Source: Discostella pseudostelligera
Taxonomy: Eukaryota; Bacillariophyta; Thalassiosirophyceae; Thalassiosirales; Thalassiosiraceae
Direction: 5' to 3'
NCBI GenBank assembly: GCA_036940085.1
Contig: JALLBK010000285.1
Location: 1-19,636, forward strand
DNA: 19,636 bases
In this document: positions 1-8,395 of the stretch, piece by piece
Numbering within the stretch: the first letter of the stretch is position 1
Layout of the letters: each line of letters starts with the position of its first letter
Translations under genes and position numbers: made by a program
Notes under the pieces: generated by a model
Told to the model about the DNA's origin: nothing
What the model saw: the letters and a program-made list of their open reading frames with translations, nothing else
Database searches by the model: none

Positions 1-60
1 CCACTCGTCTTCCCGTCGCGGCGGGTATTTTACCCACTCGTCTTCCCGTCGCGGCGGGTA
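1..60. repeat. Direct repeat, 27 bp twice, period 33 bp
   Basis: Positions 1-27 and 34-60 are identical, separated by 6 bp. Each copy holds the near-palindrome CCCGTCGCGGCGGG. The array touches the window edge, so further copies may lie outside. The period is a multiple of three and is open in one minus-strand frame. Confidence 0.85.
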
Positions 61-201
61 GGCATCGCCCACTTGGAGTTGAATGCCCCGAGGACGAACA
101 TGACGAGAAGTGGTGGTGCTGTTCGCATCTTCGCCACCAGCAGTAGCATCAGCCACTGGTTTTCGATATACTAGGTAGATGGTATCAGCGAGCACGATAC
201 A
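1..201 (-). CDS. Possible partial coding segment with 11-residue repeat, runs off left edge
   Basis: On the minus strand the frame is open from just after a TAA at 202-204 to the window edge, 67 codons with no ATG. The translation has ordinary protein composition (for example RHVRPRGIQLQVGDAYPP) and ends in two copies of an 11-residue unit, YPPRREDEWVK. The DNA repeat has a period of 33 bp, which keeps the frame and weakly supports coding. With no start codon it would have to be an internal or 3' exon; a possible acceptor (CTACCTAG) ends near 173. The space up to the PreP stop codon at 320 is too small for a large upstream exon. It could equally be a gene relic or chance. I do not recognise the family. 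Confidence 0.3.
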
Positions 202-319
202 TTAAATCGATGCAAGTTGAATGTACCAATGTAAATGTAATGACTTCGTTAGGATTTATATCTTTGCTCTTGTTTCAATATCGACCTAAGCATGCTCCTA
301 TCAGCGACGATTTTTGGAG

Positions 320-3300
320 TTACATAATCTCTTTCAAAGTGAATGATTTCCCAGCCTTGTTCGCATCTTCAAATGCTGCCTTGGAGCTAACCACCGCCGA
401 TGATGGGTCCTTCAATGCCCGGAGACGCTCGGCGAATTCTTGAAAGTCCGAAGGCTTGGTATTCAAGACTTCATCACGAAACTTTTGACGCTGTTCGGGA
501 CTTTCACGCGCAAGCCACCTCTTAAATTGGAGCGATCCCTTCTGATCAGGGCTGAGTGCTCCATCCATGTCACCAATCGCGCCAATAATGGCCGTCGCCA
601 GGGCGTCGGGGTCGTTCTCCAAATCTTTCGCAGATGAGAGAAGCGCCGCGCTTGCTCCGTCATACACGTCAATGGTCCCAGCCAAATTAGGATCTCTGTA
701 GCTCAAGAAGGAGAAGATGCCATCGCGTGGTTGGAATTGGCAGAAGCCACCGTACGCTCCTCCAATGACACGGACATTATCCCACATGTAACCAGTGCCA
801 AGAAACCGTGATACGACGGATGTAGAGCCACTGACGGGTTCGCCAACGTCGTAGAGTCTCCCACCCTTGCCGACATAACTGACTTGAGTAGGAACTACAA
901 ACCCTTCATCGGCGAGAGGTGCACTCAAAGCCATTTCTTCTTGTGCTTGTTTTGCCCATGGGTGGGCCTCTGCATAAAAGTTTGGTAAGCGCTTGCTCAC
1001 TGGGCTGTCACCGGGAAGATTGGTTAGGAAATTCTCGACACTGGACCCGATCTTGGCAAACACAGCGGCATCTCCCGTTAGATCCAATATCATGCCATCC
1101 CTACACGTGCTCTGCTCGAGAATGATATTGCGCATGTTCTCAAGCCTGGCCAGTAGCGTTGGGAAGTCGTTCTTCGCTTGCTCCAGGAGTTCCTTGACAG
1201 TATCCAATGACGACACACCACTCATCTTCTCATTAATGTAACCAATCACACTGTAACGAGACCGAATCCTTGCATTCGCAATGGCATGTCCACTCCCTTG
1301 TACAGCCGATTCCTTATCCGACTTGGCCTCACGCAACATTTCAATGATCTTCGCCTGACTATCGAGCTTGGCATCCCTCAATATCAGATCAAAGATGGAG
1401 AATAACTCGTCCGTCTTATCACTTGTCGATTTGCCCGAAATTAACAACTTCGTCACAAAGTATTCCCCGGTTGTTACCACCCCTTCAGGTGCTCCGTCGG
1501 GATTGACACCCGAGATTAACGTTGAGACACTGACCCCTCCGGTATGTGTACCAATCTTGCGTGACAGTGCCACACTATCATACTCGCCGGCACCGGTTTC
1601 CATCATAATACGTGTTAGCAATGGCAACAGTGGGACATCCTCCAACGCAATGCCCGAAACATCCACGGCCGAATTGGCATACACAATCCCTGATGTACTA
1701 CCCAGTTCATGCCGAACGACAGTGATACCCGTTTGGGATTCATTCTCCGACACAGCAATAGGGTATTCGGTTACCTCTCGTTTCAAATCACTCAATTCCA
1801 AACTGGGAATAGTGGCACGATCCTCGGGTGAGTCTTCGGTAGCCTGTAGTTTCTTTAATTGAATCGTCTTGTCGATGACGGATTGGAGATCTTCTTCGGT
1901 AAGTGACTCTTTGATTTTGGCAAGACGGCCTTTCTCTTCCTGCAATGTGTTTTGTGGCAAGGGTGTATGGATTGAGTCCAACTGCAAGATGATGATGATG
2001 ATGATATCGGTCATTCATATCCCTATCGTTTCCAAACTCACCTGTAACTGTTCCTCTTCCAACGTTTTGGATGGGTACATCTCCACAGTCGTCCTATGTG
2101 TATTCTCCAACAACAATTCCTTAATCATATCTTGAAACACTGCCGATCCATCCTTACTAATCCGAGCCTTCAACTCGGCCAGTGGCTCCTCGAACTTAAG
2201 TGCCTCGGTAGGACTACGATCATAAATCCACTTACTCATACTCCCAAGCATCAACGATAAGCCCTTCGGGAAGGATCCAGTGTTAAATTCACGCATTTGG
2301 AATTCAATAGTATTCATTGATGAGGCAATATCATCATCTTCAAATCCATTTTTGGCCACGGTGTTCAAAGTATCGAGTATCAACTGTTCCACCTTGTCGA
2401 CATTCTCTGGCTTGACACCCTTGAGACCAACACTAAATGTCGCTTGTAACAACTCATCACTCAATCCACCCCCAGTGATGGAATCACCCAATCCACTTTC
2501 CATTAATGTCTTGCGCAATATCGACGAGGTTGTTCCCATGAGTAAATGATCCAATACGGTCACGGTAATCTCCTCCATGGGGGTAAAAGGACGGTCGTTC
2601 ATTAGCCAATTGACCATGGTGTAATGTGTATCCCCCTCCTTCTCCTCTCCATTATCTCCATTCTCGCCCTTATCGGACACTGGATAGGGATAACGAACTT
2701 TCACCGGCTCCTCATACCTTTTGGCCTGCCATTCAATCTTACTCTCGGGTGAACTCTTGGGATTTACATCAAAATCGCGCAAGTATTCTTCCATAATTTC
2801 CAATCGTTTGTATACATCATCCTCTCCGGCAAAGAAGATTCGTGCATTACTCGGATGGTAAAATTTATCATGAAATTCTGCAAATTGTTCAAAACTCAAT
2901 TGTGGAATAACAGTCGGGTCTCCACCACTATCGACTCCATAGGTATTATCCGGAAATAAACTCTGTTGTGCCTCACGTTGCAACAAGCTCTCGGGAGAGG
3001 AATACACACCCTTCATTTCATTATAGACTACTCCCTTGTAGGTTAGTGGTTCTTCCATCTTTTCCAATTCAAGATGCCATCCTTCTTGTGCATGGACCAT
3101 GGGATCTTGTGTGGCACGGGGATGGAATACGGCGTCGGAATAGACATTGATTAGATTGTAGAAATCTTTGGTGTTTTGACTGGCCACGACATAACATGTT
3201 CGATCGGGATAGGTGAAGGCATTTAGAAATGTTTGAAGCGAGCCTTGTAGTAATTGCACAAATGGATCTTTGGTAGTGTATTTTCGACTACCGCACAATA

Positions 3301-3949
3301 CGGAATGTTCGAGAATGTGAGGCACTCCAGTCGAATCGGAGGGTGGAGTACGAAAGGTTATGCCGAAACATTTGTTGTCATCATCGGTAGAGAGGGAGAG
3401 GAGTTGTGCACCCGATTGTTTGTGGCGGTAGAGGGTGGCATGGGCACCGAATTCGGGAATCATGTCGGTGGATAGGGTTTCGTACGCGGGATGTTCCACT
3501 GGTGCCGCCGCAGAGGAGGTGGTAGATGTAGTGATGGTGGCAGCATCTTCGAGTGTGCTCTTGAGTGCCGTAGATGACAACATGGTCGAGGGGCACGTTG
3601 ATGAGGAAGTGGATGCCGATGCAAAAAATGCTCGTCCAGAACTACCCAGCCACTTGCCATTACCATTCATGCCAGCAGCAACAACACCACCACGACGAGA
3701 TAAATGATCATTGTTATTGTTGGACAAATACGACATGGCGACAGTGTTGGCAAGGGAACGACGAGCCAGGGAGGTTGCTGCTGCAATACTGCCGCCGCCG
3801 CTGCTGCTGCAACTACTACGACCTACGCTGCCAATGCGAAATGCCGTGGTGGTGGTGACAGACCTAAGGGAGTAGGCCATGAGTGCCATTTGGGCTAGTA
3901 ATCTCCTGCAGCGAAACAAACCCCGCAATAATTCATCGCAACGATGCAT
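320..3949 (-). CDS. PreP: Presequence protease (PreP/PITRM1-like, M16C zinc metallopeptidase), two exons
   Basis: Degrades cleaved targeting peptides and other short unstructured peptides in the mitochondrial matrix and/or plastid stroma. Exon 1 is 3949-2042 and exon 2 is 1981-320, joined in phase 0 (EEEQLQ|LDSIHT), giving 1189 aa; plant PreP is about 1080. The inverted zinc motif HILEH is at residues 211-215, followed by the family segment SVLCGSRKYTTKDPF. The distal metal-binding Glu is E311 in GVVYNEMKGVYS. The C-terminal half has the GGAYGG segment typical of PreP. The first ~130 residues are rich in Ser, Ala and Arg and poor in acidic residues, as in an organelle transit peptide; there is no classical signal peptide, so mitochondria are more likely than a complex plastid. 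M21 (MALMAYS, context CAAAATGGC) is a stronger start than M1. The gene is divergent from the 5039 gene. Family assignment is very secure; the targeting call is inference. Confidence 0.95.
1982..2041 (-). other. Intron of PreP gene, 60 bp, phase 0
   Basis: On the minus strand the donor is CAG|GTGAGT and the acceptor TTGCAG|TTGG. Removal joins the two M16C halves in frame. The length is a multiple of three, but the intron carries an in-frame TGA after eight codons, so retention would truncate the protein before its C-terminal half. Confidence 0.92.
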
Positions 3950-4723
3950 AGAGTGAATCAGGAAAGAGAGATTGAGAAATTAGACGAAAAATGATGCCAT
4001 GTCGTCAAATAACTGGAATTCACTATGGTATTGCAAATTAATGTGGCAATGCCAATGATGATGATGATGATGATGAGAACTTACCAAGAATATCCAACGA
4101 TAGTCATCTCTCTCAAATGAATTGAAATGACAGCGGACGAAGATTGGTGATTAATGTGCCAAATCTCCTCCCTCGCCTGCACTTGTTGCTTCTGCTGCCA
4201 CCGCTGTTGCTCGCTGCTGCTGACGATGACGACGATGAAGTTCAGAGAGTTCGATTTTGGAAGGATTGCTGACTGCGCAGCAGTTGTTCGGCCATCATGG
4301 TCTGCGTCGTTTGCGGCTAGCTGCAGGCTGCATGCATGCGGCATGCAAGAAGGCAGGGCGATGAATCAGAATATCATCTCCACGTGGCGAAGCCGTCACC
4401 AGCTGCTCACGGTCTGACTGTCGTCCGTTTGAAGGAGGTCTACTTCGGAGCCGCATGTAGCGTCTCACGAAGGACAGACGTTCGCAAGTAATTTTGAATT
4501 TAGCACGTCGTGTACTGTATGCAGAAGGCGTATGTACAATATGCACAGAGGACACAATACATGCCTTTCAAATTGAATTAGAAATTAGCTCTACTATTGG
4601 ACCTAGTGGAAGTCACTCAAATTCGAGAAACGTTCTCGCGTTAGAATTTCGAATTTAGAACTAATGTTTACGTTGAAGCATATATGTAGAAAATCACGAA
4701 GGACCTAGTACTGTACTTCTCTG

Positions 4724-4731
4724 TGACGTCA
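4724..4731. promoter_or_regulatory. CRE-like palindrome TGACGTCA
   Basis: A perfect TGACGTCA, the bZIP/CREB-type core, lies about 308 bp upstream of the ATG at 5039 and about 775 bp upstream of the PreP start. In the diatom Phaeodactylum, CO2/cAMP-responsive elements use TGACGT and ACGTCA. Function here is inferred from sequence only. Confidence 0.4.
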
Positions 4732-4795
4732 CGTTTCTCCGAAGACAAAGCAGTCATTATTTTGGATCTTTTGAGGATGACCTCCGAGGATGACC

Positions 4796-4807
4796 TTCCC
4801 GCCAAAA
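4796..4807 (-). promoter_or_regulatory. E2F-like site TTTTGGCGGGAA
   Basis: The reverse complement reads TTTTGGCGGGAA, matching the E2F/DP consensus, about 230 bp upstream of the ATG at 5039. Related sites lie upstream of CTF18 and ZUP1 in this window. Confidence 0.4.
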
Positions 4808-4991
4808 CTGGTGTCGCAGCAACACCAACACCAAACAAAAACAAGGCTCATGAACATGAACCATGAAAGACATAAGCCAAAACGCGAACGCAGTAGGCAG
4901 TGAAAGATACGGGGGACAGTAAAAGCAGTCCATTGGCCCAGCCAGTGCACTCGAATGCGCTGTAATTAAATACGGCACAGAGATAGAGAAC

Positions 4992-5030
4992 TAGAGAGAG
5001 AGAGAGTGGGAGCGGGGAGCGGGGAGCGGA
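4992..5030 (+). repeat. GA microsatellite followed by GGGAGC repeats in leader
   Basis: CTAGAGAGAGAGAGAGAG is followed by near-tandem GGGAGC units and ends just before a strong initiation context, GCCACCATG. The CTF18 leader has the same CTAGAGAGAG run on its own strand. Confidence 0.7.
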
Positions 5031-5038
5031 GAGCCACC

Positions 5039-5064
5039 ATGTATGCCTTTGTCAACAAAAATAC

Positions 5065-5101
<37 letters not shown>

Positions 5102-8100
5102 CAGGATGCGAATGGGATTGGCATTCGAAATATGGTCACCACCAAGAAGGGGGGTTTAGATTCTCATCATCGTCATCATCATCAAGAAGAAGATCTCCTT
5201 GATGATGAGGCTCTTCCCAAACTATCCATCAGACAACGTAAGATGCGTTGTGCATCCTCCACCTCTACATCCAGCAATTGGAGTGTCAAGACTAATGAAG
5301 AATATGATAAGATATTGAAAGAACTTGCGGCAGATGCCGGTAGTAGTGACGAGGAAAGTGATGATAATGATGATGACGATGAATCTAGTGACGACGACGA
5401 TGATAGTGTTGGCGATCATGATGAAGCGAAAGCAAGAATGAAGAAGGGAAAGAAATATACTGAGATTGCTTCTGCTGTTGTTGTGGAACAACAGCAACCC
5501 ATGGGTGGAAACAAAGTGGATCATCCGATTCAAATATTGTCGAAGATGAATGATTTGGTTGGCCTANCAACCCATGGGTGGAAACAAAGTGGATCATCCG
5601 ATTCAAATATTGTCGAAGATGAATGATTTGGTTGGCCTACAGCAGCAGCAACATCAGCAGCGGGGGGGAGGAGGAGTAAGTATCAGTCCAGCCACCAACA
5701 ATGCAAAGAAGCAATCTTCCGACTCTTCATTACTTGTTGATGAAGAGGAAGACGACGAATCACAAATAATGATGGATACGAATTCTGGGATGAATCGTCG
5801 TGCATCCTTAACTCGCATACTGACCGAATTGGCCGGGAAAGCCCAATCTATTGCGCGCAGTGAATCATTAACGGACTCCAACTCGAAGGCGGCAGTGGAG
5901 GCAATTGAGAAGATGGCGGCGGTGGCATCCTCCTCCTTATCATCCTCCTTGGAAAACACTCACGAGTATCATCCACCCACCGTCCCGGAGAACAATGTTG
6001 ATTCATCAATATCATCATCACAAATCAATACAGAACAAGAACAACAATCGTTCCATCGCAAAGGAAGTCTCGATAGTAATTGTTACTATTTACCCACCAA
6101 ATCCAATGATGGCAAATCACGGATACTATCCACACTATCACGTCTTGCTCCAAAAGGAACTAGTGATCGACGTTCTACCGTCGAGAGTGAATCCATGTGG
6201 ACACGAAATAGTAGTGATGATAATTCCTCGGTGAACAAGAGCTATTGGGTGCAATCGAATGCTACCAATGATGGTGATGTTCATGACAGGGGAGGGTTCA
6301 ATGAAAGTCAATTAACTCTGGATAGTGAAATTATTCAACATCACGCCATCGACGAAGAGAGCTTACAGGATGTATTGAATGACATCATTTGTGGTCGTAC
6401 TCGTCGTCGGGAGGGGACGACGACGCTGGATAGAGAGGGAAAGGCGGATGATGAGGACGAGTCGCCATTTCATTTTGAACGAAAGGAGAACCATTTTTAT
6501 CGTCCTGGACAACAAACCTTACATCGATGCATTGGGATATTGGTTGTCATTGCAGTGACGATAGTTAGTGCGGCACTGATTGGTGTATCCGTAAAAAAGA
6601 AACCCGCCCCTCCGCAGCAGCAGAATTCCAATTCGAATGCACTAACCACCACGGGCAATACCACCATGGACGAAACCATAAACACAATCATTGCATCGAT
6701 GCCTCATGGTCAATACACCCAATCGGATTTATACTACATGGCCAAATCAGTAAATGACAATTGTCACGCTGATCAATTCATCACTGCTGCCGGGCGGTGG
6801 GAATGTCAACATATCTGTCATGCACACTTTTGTTGCTTTGATTTCGAGGATGAGGATAGTAATTACAATTGTCGTGACGATGTCAATAAATTGTGCCCGA
6901 TCTTTTTGGGGTGTGAGATATTAGTGAGTCATGACTTTGTTGGTTCGGGATCTTACTCGTTGGATGGACTTGTGGTTTCCGGGAGTAGTAGTGAGGAGGA
7001 GCACCCGCAGGATAGCGGTGGTGGCGGCGGTGCAAGCGGATCATCGTCCACAAATGCTCAAGATATAATCAAGCAGAATGAATTGGGGTGGCAAGAAGTT
7101 CGTCGAAAGTACATCAATGCGCATTGTGATGAATCAAATGTTAATACAGATACGGGGAAAGAGCAGTGCGAGAAGGCATGTAAACATCATTATTGCTGTT
7201 TTGATACTGGGGATGGATGTTGTGTGAAAGATCCGAGTATGACGTGCAATGTGTACTCAGCGTGCCATATTATGTTGGTATTGGGTGAGGATGTTGTCGA
7301 AGAGTCGCCAAATAATAGTGGATCATATTCGCATGTAGCAGCCACAACAGCACTTCCCGTCACCAGCGACATGCCAATTCCTCCGGAAGTGCTTGAGGAA
7401 ATGGGGCTGCTTGATACATTTGGCGCCGAGTCTGACTCTACCCAATACACTGCCGACGAATTGCTTCAAATGCAAGCGGATGTCGAGGAGAGGTGTAGCG
7501 ATACTCAAACAACCATAGGCCGATTTCATTGTGAGAGCATCTGCCAATACCACTTCTGTTGCTTCGACAAAACCACGGATGGATGCCGCGACGATCTTAC
7601 CAGTCTTTGCGACGTGTACGACGTTTGTAAGGTGCTCATGCAACCGTTGTCGTCGTCGACTGAGAACAATGAGGAGGAAAGCAACACACCTCAAATGGCC
7701 CTGATCTCGGCGGAAGAAGAACATGCGGAGATGGAATCTTATGCCCCTGCCCAATCGGTTACTGTGTTTCATGGATCTCACGCCCCTGCCCAATCTGCCA
7801 TTGTTGTTAACGATTCCTACGCCCCAGTCCAATCTGCCATTGTTGTTCACGATTCCTACGCCCCAGTCCTATCGGCTGTTGTTGTTCATGATTCCTACCC
7901 CCCAGCCCAATCTGTCAGTGTTGTTCACGAAACTTTAAAGCCATCACCAACACTTTATATCCCAGCACATGTCCCAGAACCGATTTCCATCACTCCAAAT
8001 CTATCTTCGGCTCCGAATGGATTTATTGCCGTAATCACTTCAACTAGCAGCGTCCACAGTGATAAACCTCCGCCACGGCCTCCAATACGGTGCGTCCCCG

Positions 8101-8243
8101 ACGGGGATGACGAGGTTAACGTCGAGGTGTTCACTGATGATTGGAATGACGACCGATTCGATCGATGTGCGAGATGGGAGAGCAAATACAACATGACCGT
8201 TACCGAATATTGGGATGTGTATGGTACATCTCAATTGACGTGA
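5039..8243 (+). CDS. Single-pass membrane protein with three 8-Cys 'CCFD' modules; broken by an assembly seam
   Basis: The start is the ATG at 5039 (context GCCACCATG). A single N at 5567 sits between two exact 72 bp copies; counting the overlap once (73 bases fewer) puts the two halves in one frame of about 1043 residues. The N-terminal ~470 residues are acidic, Ser-rich and disordered, with 12 Asp in a row near the start and basophilic kinase-like sites (NRRASL, HRKGSL, DRRSTV). A hydrophobic helix spans about 473-494, followed by KKK. Then come three modules (about 534-605, 652-722, 779-843) with the pattern C-x(11-13)-C-x3-C-x4-CC-x(7-11)-C-x7-C-x5-C, each holding CCFD; five 13-residue repeats (876-940); and a tail with RCARWESKYNMTVTEYWD. 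The conserved cysteines suggest a lumenal or extracellular C-terminus (type II), although the KKK after the helix argues the other way. I recognise no named family. Probably lineage-specific. Confidence 0.85.
5066..5101 (+). repeat. (GAC)12 microsatellite coding poly-Asp
   Basis: Twelve perfect GAC units encode twelve consecutive Asp residues near the N-terminus. Perfect trinucleotide runs like this are prone to length change between alleles. Confidence 0.95.
5495..5639. repeat. 72 bp exact duplication around a single N (assembly seam)
   Basis: 5495-5566 and 5568-5639 are identical, with one N at 5567. The duplicate plus N is 73 bases and breaks an otherwise continuous reading frame; using one copy restores it. 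This is typical of two contigs whose overlapping ends were joined without merging. Confidence 0.93.
7737..7931 (+). repeat. 39 bp coding minisatellite, five copies
   Basis: Five in-frame 39 bp units encode 13-residue repeats of the form S-Y-[AP]-P-[AV]-[QL]-S-[AV]-x-V-[VF]-[HN]-[DEG]. Copies two to four are the most alike, consistent with recent duplication. Confidence 0.9.
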
Positions 8244-8395
8244 ATGATTCCTGCGCACGATGATGGAGCAGTTCCTCAGATAGGGATCAGAGAATTTGAC
8301 TAGAACAATATTTGAAGGGAAGTAGCGAGCATGTTGTGTTGTTATTTATGTAGCATTTAATTGAAGAAAAAGACAAAGCGAATCATCATTCACTC

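Larger units (their letters stand above)
3950..5038. other. Intergenic region between divergent PreP and CCFD genes (1,089 bp)
   Basis: Both neighbours start at its edges, so it should hold two promoters. It contains an ATG/GAT trinucleotide run (about 4055-4076), a GCATGC-rich stretch (about 4326-4346), several GAATTTAG-like motifs (4490-4660), a CRE-like palindrome (4724-4731), a 13-14 bp direct duplication (4773-4799), an E2F-like site (4796-4807) and GA/GAGCGG repeats just before the downstream ATG. Open frames of 70-90 codons on both strands at 4081-4555 and 4729-4978 overlap each other and are shadows. I see no tRNA or rRNA. Confidence 0.6.

Noticed and set aside
1..60. CRISPR array
   Set aside because: Only two copies with a 6 bp spacer, in a eukaryotic genome; a simple tandem repeat.
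4055..4076. (ATG)n run as a regulatory array
   Set aside because: Simple trinucleotide runs are everywhere in this window; no further structure.
4326..4346. GCATGC-rich stretch, echoed near 16075-16092, as a mobile-element end
   Set aside because: Only short self-complementary hexamers are shared; no terminal repeats or target-site duplication.
4154..4555. Overlapping 86-87 codon frames on both strands
   Set aside because: They overlap each other, lack recognisable domains and sit in a region rich in simple repeats; shadows.
3950..5038. tRNA or small RNA gene in the largest intergenic region
   Set aside because: No GGTTCGA-type B box with matching acceptor arms was seen.
5006..5626. Start at GTG 5006 and a separate short gene ending at 5626
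   Set aside because: ATG 5039 has a GCCACCATG context. The stop at 5626 arises only from reading across the unmerged 72 bp duplicate.
7323..7850. 175-codon minus-strand frame
   Set aside because: It lies opposite the CCFD gene and its repeats mirror the 13-residue repeat; a shadow frame.
5550..8243. Independent second gene starting near 5550
   Set aside because: It is the same gene after the seam; its supposed N-terminus repeats the end of the first part exactly.
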